NCBI GenBank assembly: GCA_013398055.1
Contig: VZRS01002425.1
Span: forward strand, 124,001 to 188,000
DNA: 64,000 nucleotides
Direction: 5' to 3'
From: Ifrita kowaldi
Lineage: Eukaryota > Chordata > Aves > Passeriformes > Cinclosomatidae
Under the pieces are notes generated by a model. That model saw nothing but the letters and a program-made list of their open reading frames with translations, ran no database searches and was not told the DNA's origin. Made by a program: the position numbers and the translations under genes. Positions within the stretch are counted from its first letter, which is position 1, and each line of letters opens with the position of its first letter. This document shows positions 37,229 to 49,700 of the stretch, piece after piece.

Positions 37229-39159
37229 CACTTGTAACATTCTTCTGTGACAGGTTATGGTTTTGTTGCGTTGAGTTTGTTCCTTCTTTAGACTAATGAA
37301 AAAAACCCCTTCAGCCTGTTCTGTTGAACTTCCAGTCTTTCATTCTTTAGTCCCAGGGAGATGCCAAATAGGCCATTAAGTGTCACAGGTGATGCCATGA
37401 TGTATTTTATACGTGTATTATTATTTCCATTTGTCAGTGGTTTTTGCTTTCTTTTCTTAGCTTCTGGCAGAACTGGCAGATTACTTTTGTTTTCTGATTG
37501 CAGACATTAGTCATTTGTAAGAGAGTACACTTTCTAGATTTTTGAATATTTAAATCTGTGAAGACATTTTAATACATGTAACAATATATCTAAATATCCT
37601 GCTAATGAAGTTAATGTATTTCTTGTGGAGGAAACAGCATGAGCAAAACATTCCTAAGATATTTCTGTTTGGCTTATAACTCAGACCACAGTTTAGCAAT
37701 CGTCCATCAGTTAGAGGTGTGCAGAAACATACTCTAAAGCTGTGAGCTTTTTCAATTTGATTAATACTAAATACATCACTTTCTGCAATACTTACTTTCA
37801 TGTCTGTTGATTTTCCTCAAATTCTCTGAAATTTGTTTTTTCCACATTTATACATTTATTCCATGCTGTTTTCATACTTAAATTTGTCTTGGAATTGAAG
37901 CATATGCATACTAAATATTAAGTAAAGTAGTGCTAGAATTATGTGAGTTTCTTTTCTGAGGTTTGTCCTGAGAGTTCTTAGTGCTCTAAAAATGTTGAGA
38001 ACTTACATCCCTTAAAAAGAATATGATGAGAGCTTGTTTCTGTTTTTGATTTAAAAAAAATAAGTGCGGTAACTGTTCAGGTCTCTTGATAATAATGGAA
38101 GGATTCAACAAGTGCCTTTTTGTTATGAGTGATACGAAGCCGAAATAAGAAATGTTCAGGTGAGGCATATGAATAATTGCATGGCAGAATTTCAGTGCTT
38201 TTTTTGGTGTGGGCATCTTGGTGGGGGGAAAGGGGAATACATTACAAGCAAAATAGTGAAGTAGACTATTTTATTGTTCAAATTTTTAAGAGCAAATACA
38301 CAAACTAAGTAACTTAAGATTGTTAAAAATAAACATCTGGATATTTCTTTTAAATAAAAAAGTTTATCGGCATCAAATGAGTGCCCAGAAATGAGCTACA
38401 TTTTAAACAAGTTAAATCTGTCTTTCTGATTCTTCCTTCTCATCTCCTTATTACATTTCCAGTTTAGGAACATTGGTGATAAAATACCATTTTAAATTCT
38501 TTGAAATAACTGTGAGACAAGAACGCATTTTCTTTTTCATGATTCCTGACTTTATGTTGAACATACAATACAAGGGACAAATTAGGTCAATATTGTAATG
38601 CTGGCAGCATATCGTGGAATGACATTTTGGCTGCAAGCTAATGGCGAAGATCTGCCAAGCAATTACAATGGAAGAAAATTTATCGTTAACAGGTTACTGA
38701 AAAGTCGGGAGTGTTACAACTTAAAAGGATAACAGGGCCAATTATAAAATTTGCCAGTCTTTGTCCTTTGGATAACCCTATTTCCTGTTGTTCGTGGCTT
38801 TCCTAAACTTCAGCTTGTTTCTATAAGAGGTTCCTGGATAAAGTTATCTTCTTATATCCTTTTCATTCTGGAAGAGAGCTCCTGCATTCTAGCATGGTGC
38901 AATGATGATGGCACCTGGATTTTTAACATCCATCATGTATTCTGTTCAGCCTGGGTGAATAAAGGAGAGAGACCAGTGTGTTTTGGGAGTAGTACTAAAA
39001 TTTTTTGTAAGTATTCAGCATCTATGCAAGCATATATTTTGTGTGACACATTATTTATTTGTAAGAATTATATGTATTTTCCAGCACAAGTATAATAGCT
39101 ACACTGGAGGAAATATAAAACCAGGTTCTCTGTTATGAGATTTTGAACATGACTGACAG
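37229..39159. other. Intronic spacer, nothing recognised
   Basis: AT-rich sequence between the exon donor and the CR1 ORF2 fragment. No further exon or repeat family seen. An ORF at 38751-39095 has no known domain. Confidence 0.6.
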
Positions 39160-40064
39160 TGGCAGTAACAGACCCCGTTACAGAAGGCCACTGAATTTGT
39201 CAGGCATGATTTGCCCTTAGTGAAGCCGAGTTAGCTGTCACCATTCACCTCCTTATTTTACATGTGTCCTTGCAAAGCTTCCAGGAGGCTTTGTTCCATG
39301 ATCTTTCTGACCTGAGGTGAGGCTGAAAGAGCTGTGGTTTCCTGTGTCTTCTTTATTTCTCTTTTTGATAGCGGGGGTTACTTTTCCCCTTTTCCAGTCA
39401 TTGGGAGCTTCAGCGGACTGACGTGACTTCTCAAATACAATGGATAGGGGCTTAGCCAGTTCCTCGGCCAGTTCCCTCAGAATGAACAGATGCATCTCGT
39501 CAGGTCCCATGGACTTGTGCACCTTCAGGTTCCTTTGATGTTCTCGAATCTGATCCTCTCCTGTAGTGGGCAATTCTTCATTCCCCCAGTCCCCACCTGT
39601 GCCTCCAGCGACCTGGGTGGTGTGGCTGGAGCACTTGTCTGTGAAGACCAAGGTAAAGAAGTCATTGATTACCTCAGCCTTCTCCATGTCCTGGGTCTCC
39701 CGTTCTGTTCTGGAGAGGGCCCACATTTTCCCTAGTCTTCCCCTTATCACTGATGTACTTTTCCTGTTGCCCTTGACATCCCTGGCCAATTCTAATTCTG
39801 TCAGGGCTTTAGCTTTCCTAAATCCTGATCCCTGACTGCTTGGACAATTTCTCTATTCCTCCCAAGCTACCTTGTTCTTGAATCTACCCTCTGTTGGCTT
39901 CCTTTTTGAGGTTGTCCAGGAGTTCCTTGTTCATCCGTATAAGCTTCCTGTCATTTTTGCCTGACTTCCTCTTCCTTGTGATGAAGCTCACTCCTGAGCT
40001 TGGCAGAGGTGATCCTTGAACATTAATCAGGTTTTTTGTGCCCCTCTTCCCTCTGGGGAATCAT
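39160..40064 (-). mobile_element. CR1 LINE internal ORF2 fragment (lacks 5' and 3' ends)
   Basis: Read on -, this follows the region between the endonuclease and reverse transcriptase domains of avian CR1 ORF2. Conceptual pieces include ARDVKGNRKS, DMEKAEVINDFF, NLKVHKSMGPDEMH and ELAEELAKPLSIVFEKS. The continuous frame covers 39789-39253; stops and frameshifts break the rest. The 3' part of ORF2 and the untranslated end are missing. CR1 copies normally lose the 5' end instead, so a later deletion is likely. The part from 39643 on is repeated at 41831-42252. Confidence 0.93.
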
Positions 40065-41829
40065 AATCACTCCAAACAGTAACATTTGTACTTCATGACT
40101 TGTTTGTTAGTTTTATCTCCTCTGCTTCATTTCAGATTTACAAAGCAATTATTAACTGACTGGTTGCAACATGTTTCAAGGGTTTTGCCCTCCAAAAGAT
40201 TGCACTAGATGATTTCCTTTTTGTTCCCTATTTGCAGCATCTCTTGCATTTGTTTTATGATGTTTTGTTGTTTGTAAGACCTAATTTATTGCAGCAATGG
40301 ATATTGGGATTGCATGACAGGGATAAAACAGTAGAATATAACAGTTTTATTTATACCAAATCAAGGATGTAATAAACTATTCAAATGAGTTTTCACATTG
40401 CTTATGAATTTTGTGAAGATTACATGAAATATTGCCCTCAGAAATTACACTGAGCATGTCAGTGAAATGGAATAATGTTTTTATACCTTATCCAGAAGGT
40501 TTAATGAGACTGAATTTTAAGATAAGTGCCCAGAAAACATAATAAGAGAAAAGTACATAAATGTAGAACAGGACTGAGAAAAAAAAAATGAACATTTACT
40601 AACTGAAGCAAGGTTTTTGTGAACAACTGCTTTTGATTTAAATGTGATTACTTCATTTTTACCTTCAACCCAGTAATAGGTATCCATATTTCTACTAGTG
40701 AAGATTTTACCTCCAAGTCAGCGTTAGAAACCACTTTTGGCACTGTCTGTCCCACAAGTTAACACATCTCAAAGCTGCAGCGTGGTCTCAGGTGGTGCTT
40801 TGGGCTCCCTCCAGCAGACGTTTCAGTGCATGACTGAGCCCCAGTGTCTGCAGCCCTTGGTAGCTGACACACTTCCAAAGCCAAGCTGCTTCATTTGTGT
40901 CTGTGGCTTCCTTTTTGCAAATGGCATGAGGTCTGTGTGGGCGCTGCCAGCGGGACGTTGCTAACTGGTTGATTTTGTAACTGACTTTGCTAGTTCTTTG
41001 GTGGATTTTATGCAAAATTAAGGCTTTGTGGGGTGTCATATCCAATTACTAGCTAGAAACTGTGCTCCGTTTTTATTTGATGTTTGCTCAGTATGAAAAT
41101 TTGAATATAATTGAAATATGACAGATCAAAAGACCCATGATTAAGTAAATAGGATTAATCTCAGAGTTTTGAAACACAACTGCCTGCTCCAATGTTTTTC
41201 TGTCAGCCTAGTACAAATGAAAACCAGAATGTGCTCCCTGAGTCAAGATTTTGCATTAACGATCCCATTTGGAACTGATGCTAATATAGTGGAAATTATC
41301 CAGCATTAGCTATGTGGAAAGTGCAAACAGTAGGGATGCCTACGAGGAGGATGTGTTTTGCAGATTCGCCTCTGTGGCCAACACAGATTTGATAAAACCC
41401 GTATGTATCTGACAGCCAAGTACTTCTGATCCTAAACTGCCAGGGACCTAGGTCTGGGTGAGGAACCTAAGGCTGATGTTAGATCTCAGTGCCTCAGAAT
41501 GGGATTCAGGGTCAACAAACTGGAAGGGGAGACTGGGGAACAGGGGGAGGGGAGGAGAGCCTAGAAGTTTTTCAAGCTTTAAAATCTGCTGGTTTTTAAA
41601 GGTTTGTAACTATTAAATGCAGTTAAATTTTTTCACTATTAATGGCCAATGAAACTCTACATCAGCCTTGTTAGATAGAATTAGATGATTTTGATGTACA
41701 TCCAAACATACAAACATATTTTCCGAACAAGCTCTTAATTTCCATGTAGTAAGAAGCTATACTGTCTTTAGGAGTTCTGTGCTTTCTAACACATTCAGAG
41801 TCTTTTTCTGATTCGCATTTTTGTCCCTT
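39643..41829 (+). repeat. 2187-bp direct repeat, copy 1
   Basis: Identical to 41831-44017 at a constant offset of 2188, apart from four substitutions I found: 40838 G/A, 41187 C/T, 41383 A/G and 41795 T/G (copy 1/copy 2). It starts inside the CR1 fragment and ends at TTTGTCCCTT, next to the single N. It is most likely one of two haplotypes of the same locus. Confidence 0.97.
41526..41552 (+). other. Potential G-quadruplex motif (copy 1)
   Basis: Four G runs of 4, 4, 5 and 4 bases with loops AGACT, AACA and A. This fits the standard G4 pattern on +. Its twin is in the duplicated copy. Confidence 0.6.
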
Positions 41830-41830
41830 N
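41830..41830. other. Single ambiguous base (N) at the duplication junction
   Basis: The only N in the window. It sits exactly between the two copies of the 2.19-kb repeat and is probably a contig join marker. Two apparent ORFs that cross it on - are chimeric and should be ignored. Confidence 0.97.
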
Positions 41831-42252
41831 GAAGACCAAGGTAAAGAAGTCATTGATTACCTCAGCCTTCTCCATGTCCTGGGTCTCCCGTTCTGTTCTG
41901 GAGAGGGCCCACATTTTCCCTAGTCTTCCCCTTATCACTGATGTACTTTTCCTGTTGCCCTTGACATCCCTGGCCAATTCTAATTCTGTCAGGGCTTTAG
42001 CTTTCCTAAATCCTGATCCCTGACTGCTTGGACAATTTCTCTATTCCTCCCAAGCTACCTTGTTCTTGAATCTACCCTCTGTTGGCTTCCTTTTTGAGGT
42101 TGTCCAGGAGTTCCTTGTTCATCCGTATAAGCTTCCTGTCATTTTTGCCTGACTTCCTCTTCCTTGTGATGAAGCTCACTCCTGAGCTTGGCAGAGGTGA
42201 TCCTTGAACATTAATCAGGTTTTTTGTGCCCCTCTTCCCTCTGGGGAATCAT
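41831..42252 (-). mobile_element. CR1 ORF2 fragment, duplicated part
   Basis: The portion of the - strand CR1 fragment carried along in copy 2 of the 2.19-kb repeat. It corresponds to 39643-40064 and is not an independent insertion. Confidence 0.9.
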
Positions 42253-43713
42253 AATCACTCCAAACAGTAACATTTGTACTTCATGACTTGTTTGTTAGTT
42301 TTATCTCCTCTGCTTCATTTCAGATTTACAAAGCAATTATTAACTGACTGGTTGCAACATGTTTCAAGGGTTTTGCCCTCCAAAAGATTGCACTAGATGA
42401 TTTCCTTTTTGTTCCCTATTTGCAGCATCTCTTGCATTTGTTTTATGATGTTTTGTTGTTTGTAAGACCTAATTTATTGCAGCAATGGATATTGGGATTG
42501 CATGACAGGGATAAAACAGTAGAATATAACAGTTTTATTTATACCAAATCAAGGATGTAATAAACTATTCAAATGAGTTTTCACATTGCTTATGAATTTT
42601 GTGAAGATTACATGAAATATTGCCCTCAGAAATTACACTGAGCATGTCAGTGAAATGGAATAATGTTTTTATACCTTATCCAGAAGGTTTAATGAGACTG
42701 AATTTTAAGATAAGTGCCCAGAAAACATAATAAGAGAAAAGTACATAAATGTAGAACAGGACTGAGAAAAAAAAAATGAACATTTACTAACTGAAGCAAG
42801 GTTTTTGTGAACAACTGCTTTTGATTTAAATGTGATTACTTCATTTTTACCTTCAACCCAGTAATAGGTATCCATATTTCTACTAGTGAAGATTTTACCT
42901 CCAAGTCAGCGTTAGAAACCACTTTTGGCACTGTCTGTCCCACAAGTTAACACATCTCAAAGCTGCAGCGTGGTCTCAGGTGGTGCTTTGGGCTCCCTCC
43001 AGCAGACGTTTCAGTGCATGACTGAACCCCAGTGTCTGCAGCCCTTGGTAGCTGACACACTTCCAAAGCCAAGCTGCTTCATTTGTGTCTGTGGCTTCCT
43101 TTTTGCAAATGGCATGAGGTCTGTGTGGGCGCTGCCAGCGGGACGTTGCTAACTGGTTGATTTTGTAACTGACTTTGCTAGTTCTTTGGTGGATTTTATG
43201 CAAAATTAAGGCTTTGTGGGGTGTCATATCCAATTACTAGCTAGAAACTGTGCTCCGTTTTTATTTGATGTTTGCTCAGTATGAAAATTTGAATATAATT
43301 GAAATATGACAGATCAAAAGACCCATGATTAAGTAAATAGGATTAATCTCAGAGTTTTGAAACACAACTGCCTGTTCCAATGTTTTTCTGTCAGCCTAGT
43401 ACAAATGAAAACCAGAATGTGCTCCCTGAGTCAAGATTTTGCATTAACGATCCCATTTGGAACTGATGCTAATATAGTGGAAATTATCCAGCATTAGCTA
43501 TGTGGAAAGTGCAAACAGTAGGGATGCCTACGAGGAGGATGTGTTTTGCAGATTCGCCTCTGTGGCCAACGCAGATTTGATAAAACCCGTATGTATCTGA
43601 CAGCCAAGTACTTCTGATCCTAAACTGCCAGGGACCTAGGTCTGGGTGAGGAACCTAAGGCTGATGTTAGATCTCAGTGCCTCAGAATGGGATTCAGGGT
43701 CAACAAACTGGAA

Positions 43714-43740
43714 GGGGAGACTGGGGAACAGGGGGAGGGG
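43714..43740 (+). other. Potential G-quadruplex motif (copy 2)
   Basis: Duplicate of the motif at 41526-41552, with the same G runs and loops. Confidence 0.6.
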
Positions 43741-46700
43741 AGGAGAGCCTAGAAGTTTTTCAAGCTTTAAAATCTGCTGGTTTTTAAAGGTTTGTAACTA
43801 TTAAATGCAGTTAAATTTTTTCACTATTAATGGCCAATGAAACTCTACATCAGCCTTGTTAGATAGAATTAGATGATTTTGATGTACATCCAAACATACA
43901 AACATATTTTCCGAACAAGCTCTTAATTTCCATGTAGTAAGAAGCTATACTGTCTTTAGGAGTTCTGTGCTTTCTAACACATGCAGAGTCTTTTTCTGAT
44001 TCGCATTTTTGTCCCTTTAAGCAAAGCATTTTTATTTGACATGGTTAGCATCCCTTGGGAGAATGAGAGAAGCAGATACTGATCATTCATTTTACGTATG
44101 AGTGCTCTGTAATAGGGAGCTATTATGTAGAGGGCAGATTGCAGCTGCGGTGACATGACCACTTTAAAAAGATTGTTTACAACTGTGCGGTCAGATGATC
44201 AGAAATTGAACCAATTACCACTTTAAAAGCTGCTGTCCAACATATTTGCATACATTACCCTAGCCACTGGTATCTGCTTTAAAATGAGGCCTATTGGCAC
44301 TGCTGAAGGGCTAGGAATAAACACGTGGTCATGTAATGCAGTCCAGTTGATGGACAATCCCTGGTGACCATCTGCCTGTACAGGTTTCTGAGGGTGTTTG
44401 TCAGATCAGATCAGATTCTGTTATTAGAAATCACTGTGGTGAGGCAGCAGGTGAATGCAGGGTTTAATGCTGTTTTTAATTCAGGCTACAATGTCTTCCA
44501 GACTTCCTTGTAGGTGTCTAAATATCTTACTGACTGTTTAACTTCAATCCTTTTATCTCGCCTTGCTCCATACTATTGATTAAAATAATTTTCTTACCAG
44601 TCATTGAGAATATTATCTGTTCTCACTGATCCAGCTAATTAAAGATGAAAAATCACTTAGGAAGAAGAGCCTTTCAGTAAAATAAAAATTTACTAATTTC
44701 ACACTGGAAGTTATTTATACCACAACTATTTATGAAGAAATTGAGATCTATGGGAAATTGAAAACAACTTTGAGGCCAGTTTGTTTCAGTGGGAATTAAA
44801 ACATCTTAAAGTAGAGTTTAGTTGCTTGAAGGTCTTTCTCCATCTAATATTGCAAAAGAAATTCTTTTACCTCAAACTTACATTTACAGTATGTATAGGA
44901 ACTCATAAATAGTAGAGAGCCAAGTTACAGATAATCTGTGTACGTACAGCACACGGTAACAATTCTGTCAGTTTTAGCTATATGACATTTGTTTTGCACA
45001 TTTTTATTAGCCATCTGAATTTCTTCTGTGCTGCAGTATAATATGAAATCTCTATTTACATACCATTTCATACTCCATGGTTTTGTAATCTTATGTTTGT
45101 TTCTAAATAAGCTGTAGTGTGGGTGGGGGGATGCCAGTCTTTTTTTCCTCTTTCAAAGAACTTCAGCAGGCAAAACATTTCCCTAAATATGACACTGAGC
45201 AGCAGCACAGCTGCATCTCTAAAATACGTCTTTTATGCCTGTCAAAGTAAATAATTTACACTTGCACATTCTGCAAAAATACTTGCAGTAATAAATAATT
45301 AGTACAGTAATTATTTTAAAACTGTGCTAAGGAAAAATTTTAGCAGCTGTTTTAGCTGTGCTGGGTTCTGTTTTTCCCAGTGTGCAACATCTCTGGCAAT
45401 TTCACACACAAGTTTTGATAATCAAGGAAATAAAATTCAGAGATTCTGTCAAGGCCTAAAATGTCATAGCACTTTACCTCTTCATAGCTTTTTTTCCTAA
45501 ACATTGCTTAATAAATCAAATTATTATGAATACATTCAAACATCAGTGTACTCAAGAGAGTCATCACAACTTGTGGACTGTGGTTCTTGACTTTTCATAG
45601 ATGCTGAAGTTTTTCCTAATAACGATACTGGCTGATTGAGCAGCACTTGTGTTGTTTAAATCACTTATTTTAAGCTTGATGAAAATAATCCTAAATCTTT
45701 CCCTCAAAGTGAACGTTTGGTGGTGGGAGATGTACACTAAAAATGTTCAAATTTTTCAATTGAAAATAAAATTCCATTGTTTTTCAACTGACTGAATTTT
45801 TTTTGTAGTTATTGATATACAGTATACTACTGTCTGCTGTAACGCTACAACATGGATAGCAATGCAAGGAGTACATAATTCCTCAAATGCCTTCATATTT
45901 GTGTCATGAAGAGTGGGTCATCTGTTGACATGCCAGACTTACAGTATCTTTTTCCTAGGCTTAGCCCCAGCTGCTTCAAGGCGATATGGATACTTTGCTT
46001 GTGTGCTTTAAGGGTTGATACTCCCACTATGAGTGGATTAAGACCTCTTTAGATATTCCAAGACTTATTCAGTCTGTGAAAGCAATTCCTTGGTGATCTG
46101 TTTCTGACACACAAAGGAGTCAAATTAAGAGGCACAGCCTTACTGTCAGAGCCAGCCCTTCCTGATTAACCAGAGACATGAACCTGAGTGAGGATTTCAA
46201 ACTGACCATTAAGCTGAGCATGATACTGAGATGTGGCTGTAGTTTAAAGAAATATTTACAACTTGCTTGGTGAGTCTATATTCATCAGCAATTTTAGGCT
46301 TGTCTTGCTGCTTCCTCTTCCTAAGGCAGTTTTTCACCAGTGGCAGATCAGAAGAAATTATTTCGGTGCAGGTGATAAAATTCATGCAAAAAATTTGAAT
46401 CCCGCAGTATTGCTTCTGCTTTTTCATTGCTGGTCTGTAACATGTGGTGAGAAGTTTGCTGTGGTATTGCACATTAGACTGTTCACCTTAGCGAGACCAC
46501 CAGACCCTCCTGCACATGTGGCATTTCATTTAAGAGCTCTGGGTGTGAGTATAAATTTGGTCAATCAGCTCAACAATAAAGGTTGGTTGTTTGACCCAGT
46601 GAAGAGGCTGCAGCTTTATGGTTTGAAAATAAAATTCCATGTGGTTCTGTATAAAAGTAGGCATAGAAAATGTATTTAAAATAATTGGTTTCCATGCAAA

Positions 46701-49700
46701 GAATTACTTTCTGATCATGATGAAAAAAATGTGCAAGATGTTGTTACATGTTCCCATCATATATATAAGTGTCTTTTTTTTTCCCCCAGACGTGAATATG
46801 AGGAAAGTAAAGGATAATGTCTGGTTAAAAAAATAAGAGTGAAAGCAAGGAGATAAGAGTTACTTATTTTGGCTCTTTCAAGGAATTTGTTATTGGCTTA
46901 ACCAGGTTACTTTAAGTTGCAGGTTACTTATCTCTCTTTCAGATATATCAGCGAAATGACAGTTGGATTTTTAAGGTTTAATTCATTTGTGATGATACAC
47001 TTAAATAAAAAAAAATATTTTCATGCTGTCATTCACATTGAAAACCATACTGCAGATCCTAGTGTGTTTGGGTTTGGTTTTATTTTCTTTATTTATTTTT
47101 AAAAACAAAGGAAAAAAGCAGGTTTTGGTGTTACTAGTAAACCTTATATTTTTTTTAATGCAGCAAAAGTCTGTGTAGTCAATTCTGAGGATGCTGACTT
47201 ATGATCACTTAGGGAAGCATGAAAGAAAATGCAAAAATGCAGAGTAATTTTACTTCAGTTGTGTTCCTTCAGATTCCAGCAGTCAAAAAATCAGTCTTTT
47301 CAAGGCTGCATCCAAGACTATCTTATACCCTGTGGTAGCTTTTACTTCTCTTCCCTGAGTTTGTCAAAGGCTTTTTTTTGAACCTTAGTTAAACTTTTCG
47401 CCTCAGAAAAACCTAAGATGGCAGTGAGTTTGACAGTTCAGTTATGCACTGAGTGTAAAAACAAAAATAAAACCCCAAATTCCACTTCCTCTTGTTTGTT
47501 TTAAAGCAGTTTCATATGAGTTAGTAAATGCCCTCGTTTTCATGCATGATTAAAAGCAGAGGATCATTTCACACCCATCCTCGCTCTTACATTGCTCTGG
47601 ATTTGTTTCTTTTATAGCCCCCAACTTTTATTGTACAGAAGCAGAGGTAGCTCTGGTTTTTCGTGACATACTCCTGACTATCTTTCTCTCTCTTCCTTAG
47701 CTTACCTCTTTCATTTTTCTGTTGGGATGGGATGGCCAGGTTGGCACACAGTAGCTCATCTTGGTAGTCAAGAAGCAGTGCAGTAATGGAATGGGTCTTC
47801 TGTTTTGTAGTTTAGTGTCAGAGCTTTTTTCTAGTGCTATTTACCATTTTTCCTGCACTGATTTGATATTTTTGAATGGCATTTGTAAAAATTTCAGGGC
47901 ATCTTTGTTGAATGATAATAGCTAATAAAGAGCTATTTATTTTCAGTATTTTGATGTTTATCAATACTTCAGTTTAATTATTTTAATAGCATTACTTTGC
48001 ATTTATCATCCCTCAGTTTTTTCTGCCAGTTTTATTTCTAGTAATAGAGTATTATGAGACCTTTCAGGAATTCTCTGCAATAACCTTTAGATTTTATTGC
48101 TTTGAATAATTTAATTGAAACACTATCACTTCACTATTCAAAATTTGTAATAAAATTTATAAGTATGGTGAGCAGACCAGATTTTTTAATCACTCAATGA
48201 ACTCTTCGCCTCAGAAAAGAGAAAATTATAATAACAGTCCTACTATTTCTAATATTCTTTCTCCTGTAATGAAGAGAGAATTATTAATCAACAAAGTGCT
48301 CTGTTTTAGCATTTGACAACTTTTGGTGTGGCCGATGAGAGTTTTGATATCCATGGATGGAGATGTTTGAAAATGGATGTCTCATTTACTCTGTGCCAAG
48401 CCATATGATACAAATCTGTTTAGAAATAATCTGCATGAAGGATAAAAATGTATTCATCCACAGAATGTCCTTCTCCAAGACAATAAGAGTTGCCTGTATA
48501 CATTCAGCATGTGCAAACATGAGGGTTTAGTAAGTAAAGGATATATCTTTGTATATATTCCTGATGTTTTGAAAGGTTTTAAGTCTCCTAATGGCAAGGA
48601 ATAATATGACAAAACTTCATCAGCATGAGAGATTTTTAAAAGAAGAAATAAATTTAAATATCAAATCGAAAAGGAAAGATTGGTGGTTGTCTATGAAAGC
48701 AGCTTTCTACATTAAAGAAACCCCAGCTTTAGTTTAGTATGGTTTTGGTTCAACCTCAGTGATGAAGGGATAGCAAAAACTTAGGAACAATGATTATATA
48801 AGAATCAGGAAAGATGCAAAAGACAGATTAATGGCAATCAAGTTTATGAAATAAAAATTCCATATTTAATTGAATAGTTGTGAAGGAAATATTTGGCAGC
48901 AATGCAGTGATAATATAAATGAGTTCAGGGAACATAGTAGAAATAAAAGGAATCCTAAAAATATACAGACTTCAGTCCCTGGAGATGGTAGCATTATCAG
49001 TCATTAATGATGCAGAAAAATCAGGATGTTTCCACAAATATCGGTTGTGTAGCTGGAAAAACAAAGTGTGGTATACTTGTATTTTACCAAAATGATGCAA
49101 TACTTTGTGGTTACTAGTACAGTAATGTTAGTTTTAGGAAGAAAATCCGGAATGTAGAGAAGAGTCATAGTGCACTGGTCTAAGAGCAGCAGCGCTACTT
49201 TCTAATGGCTGATTTCTCATCCTTTGTGTTTCATGTTTGGGTTTTGGTTGTTCAGGTAGGGGGAGTGTTCTCAGTCTGAAGCTTTTATGTATACCAGACA
49301 GTCACCACTTCGTTCTTTGGTGGGTTTTTTTGGCTCACCTTATATGGGCATTTGCTCTTCAGTTAGGGCAGGTACAGTATCTTCCTCATGGTGTGGATGA
49401 GCGCTTCCATGAAATTGGGAAGGATTGACTGTTCTAGGAGTACAGGACATCTGTCAGATACAGCTGGGGTTGACCAGTGAGTCAAAAGTTAATTAATTGT
49501 ATTGGAATGATAAGCAGTGGAATAAAAATGTGGCCAGTGAAATAAAAACTTGCAGTAGCAGCATGACTGTGTGGTGGTTGTGCCATGACCAGCCTGGCAG
49601 GAGTCCTTCACTGAATAGCAGGAAAAGATTGCAGCCTATTAAAAAAATAGAGAAAATAATCTAACCGCTACTTTGATATTCTTATGTCACGATGAAAAAT

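Larger units (their letters stand above)
41831..44017 (+). repeat. 2187-bp direct repeat, copy 2
   Basis: Second copy of 39643-41829, beginning GAAGACCAAGGTAAAG and ending TTTGTCCCTT, after which unique sequence (TAAGCAAAGC) continues. It repeats the CR1 part (41831-42252), the 75-codon ORF pair and the G-rich motif. No insertion or deletion against copy 1 was found. Confidence 0.97.

Noticed and set aside
41671..41977. ORFs on - that cross the N at 41830
   Set aside because: They fuse unique sequence with CR1 ORF2 sequence only because of the duplication junction.
40737..43152. A 75-codon ORF present twice (40737-40964 and 42925-43152), looking like a small gene pair
   Set aside because: The two are the same sequence in the two copies of the 2.19-kb repeat. 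The opposite strand is equally open, and no family is recognised.
46263..46679. 138-codon ORF on +
   Set aside because: No recognisable domain, biased composition or splice context. An ORF of this size is expected by chance in 64 kb on six frames.
47392..48218. A 19-base near match (AACTTTTCGCCTCAGAAAA at 47392 and AACTCTTCGCCTCAGAAAA at 48200)
   Set aside because: Similarity stops at the ends of the match. One such pair with one mismatch is expected by chance among all positions of a 64-kb window.
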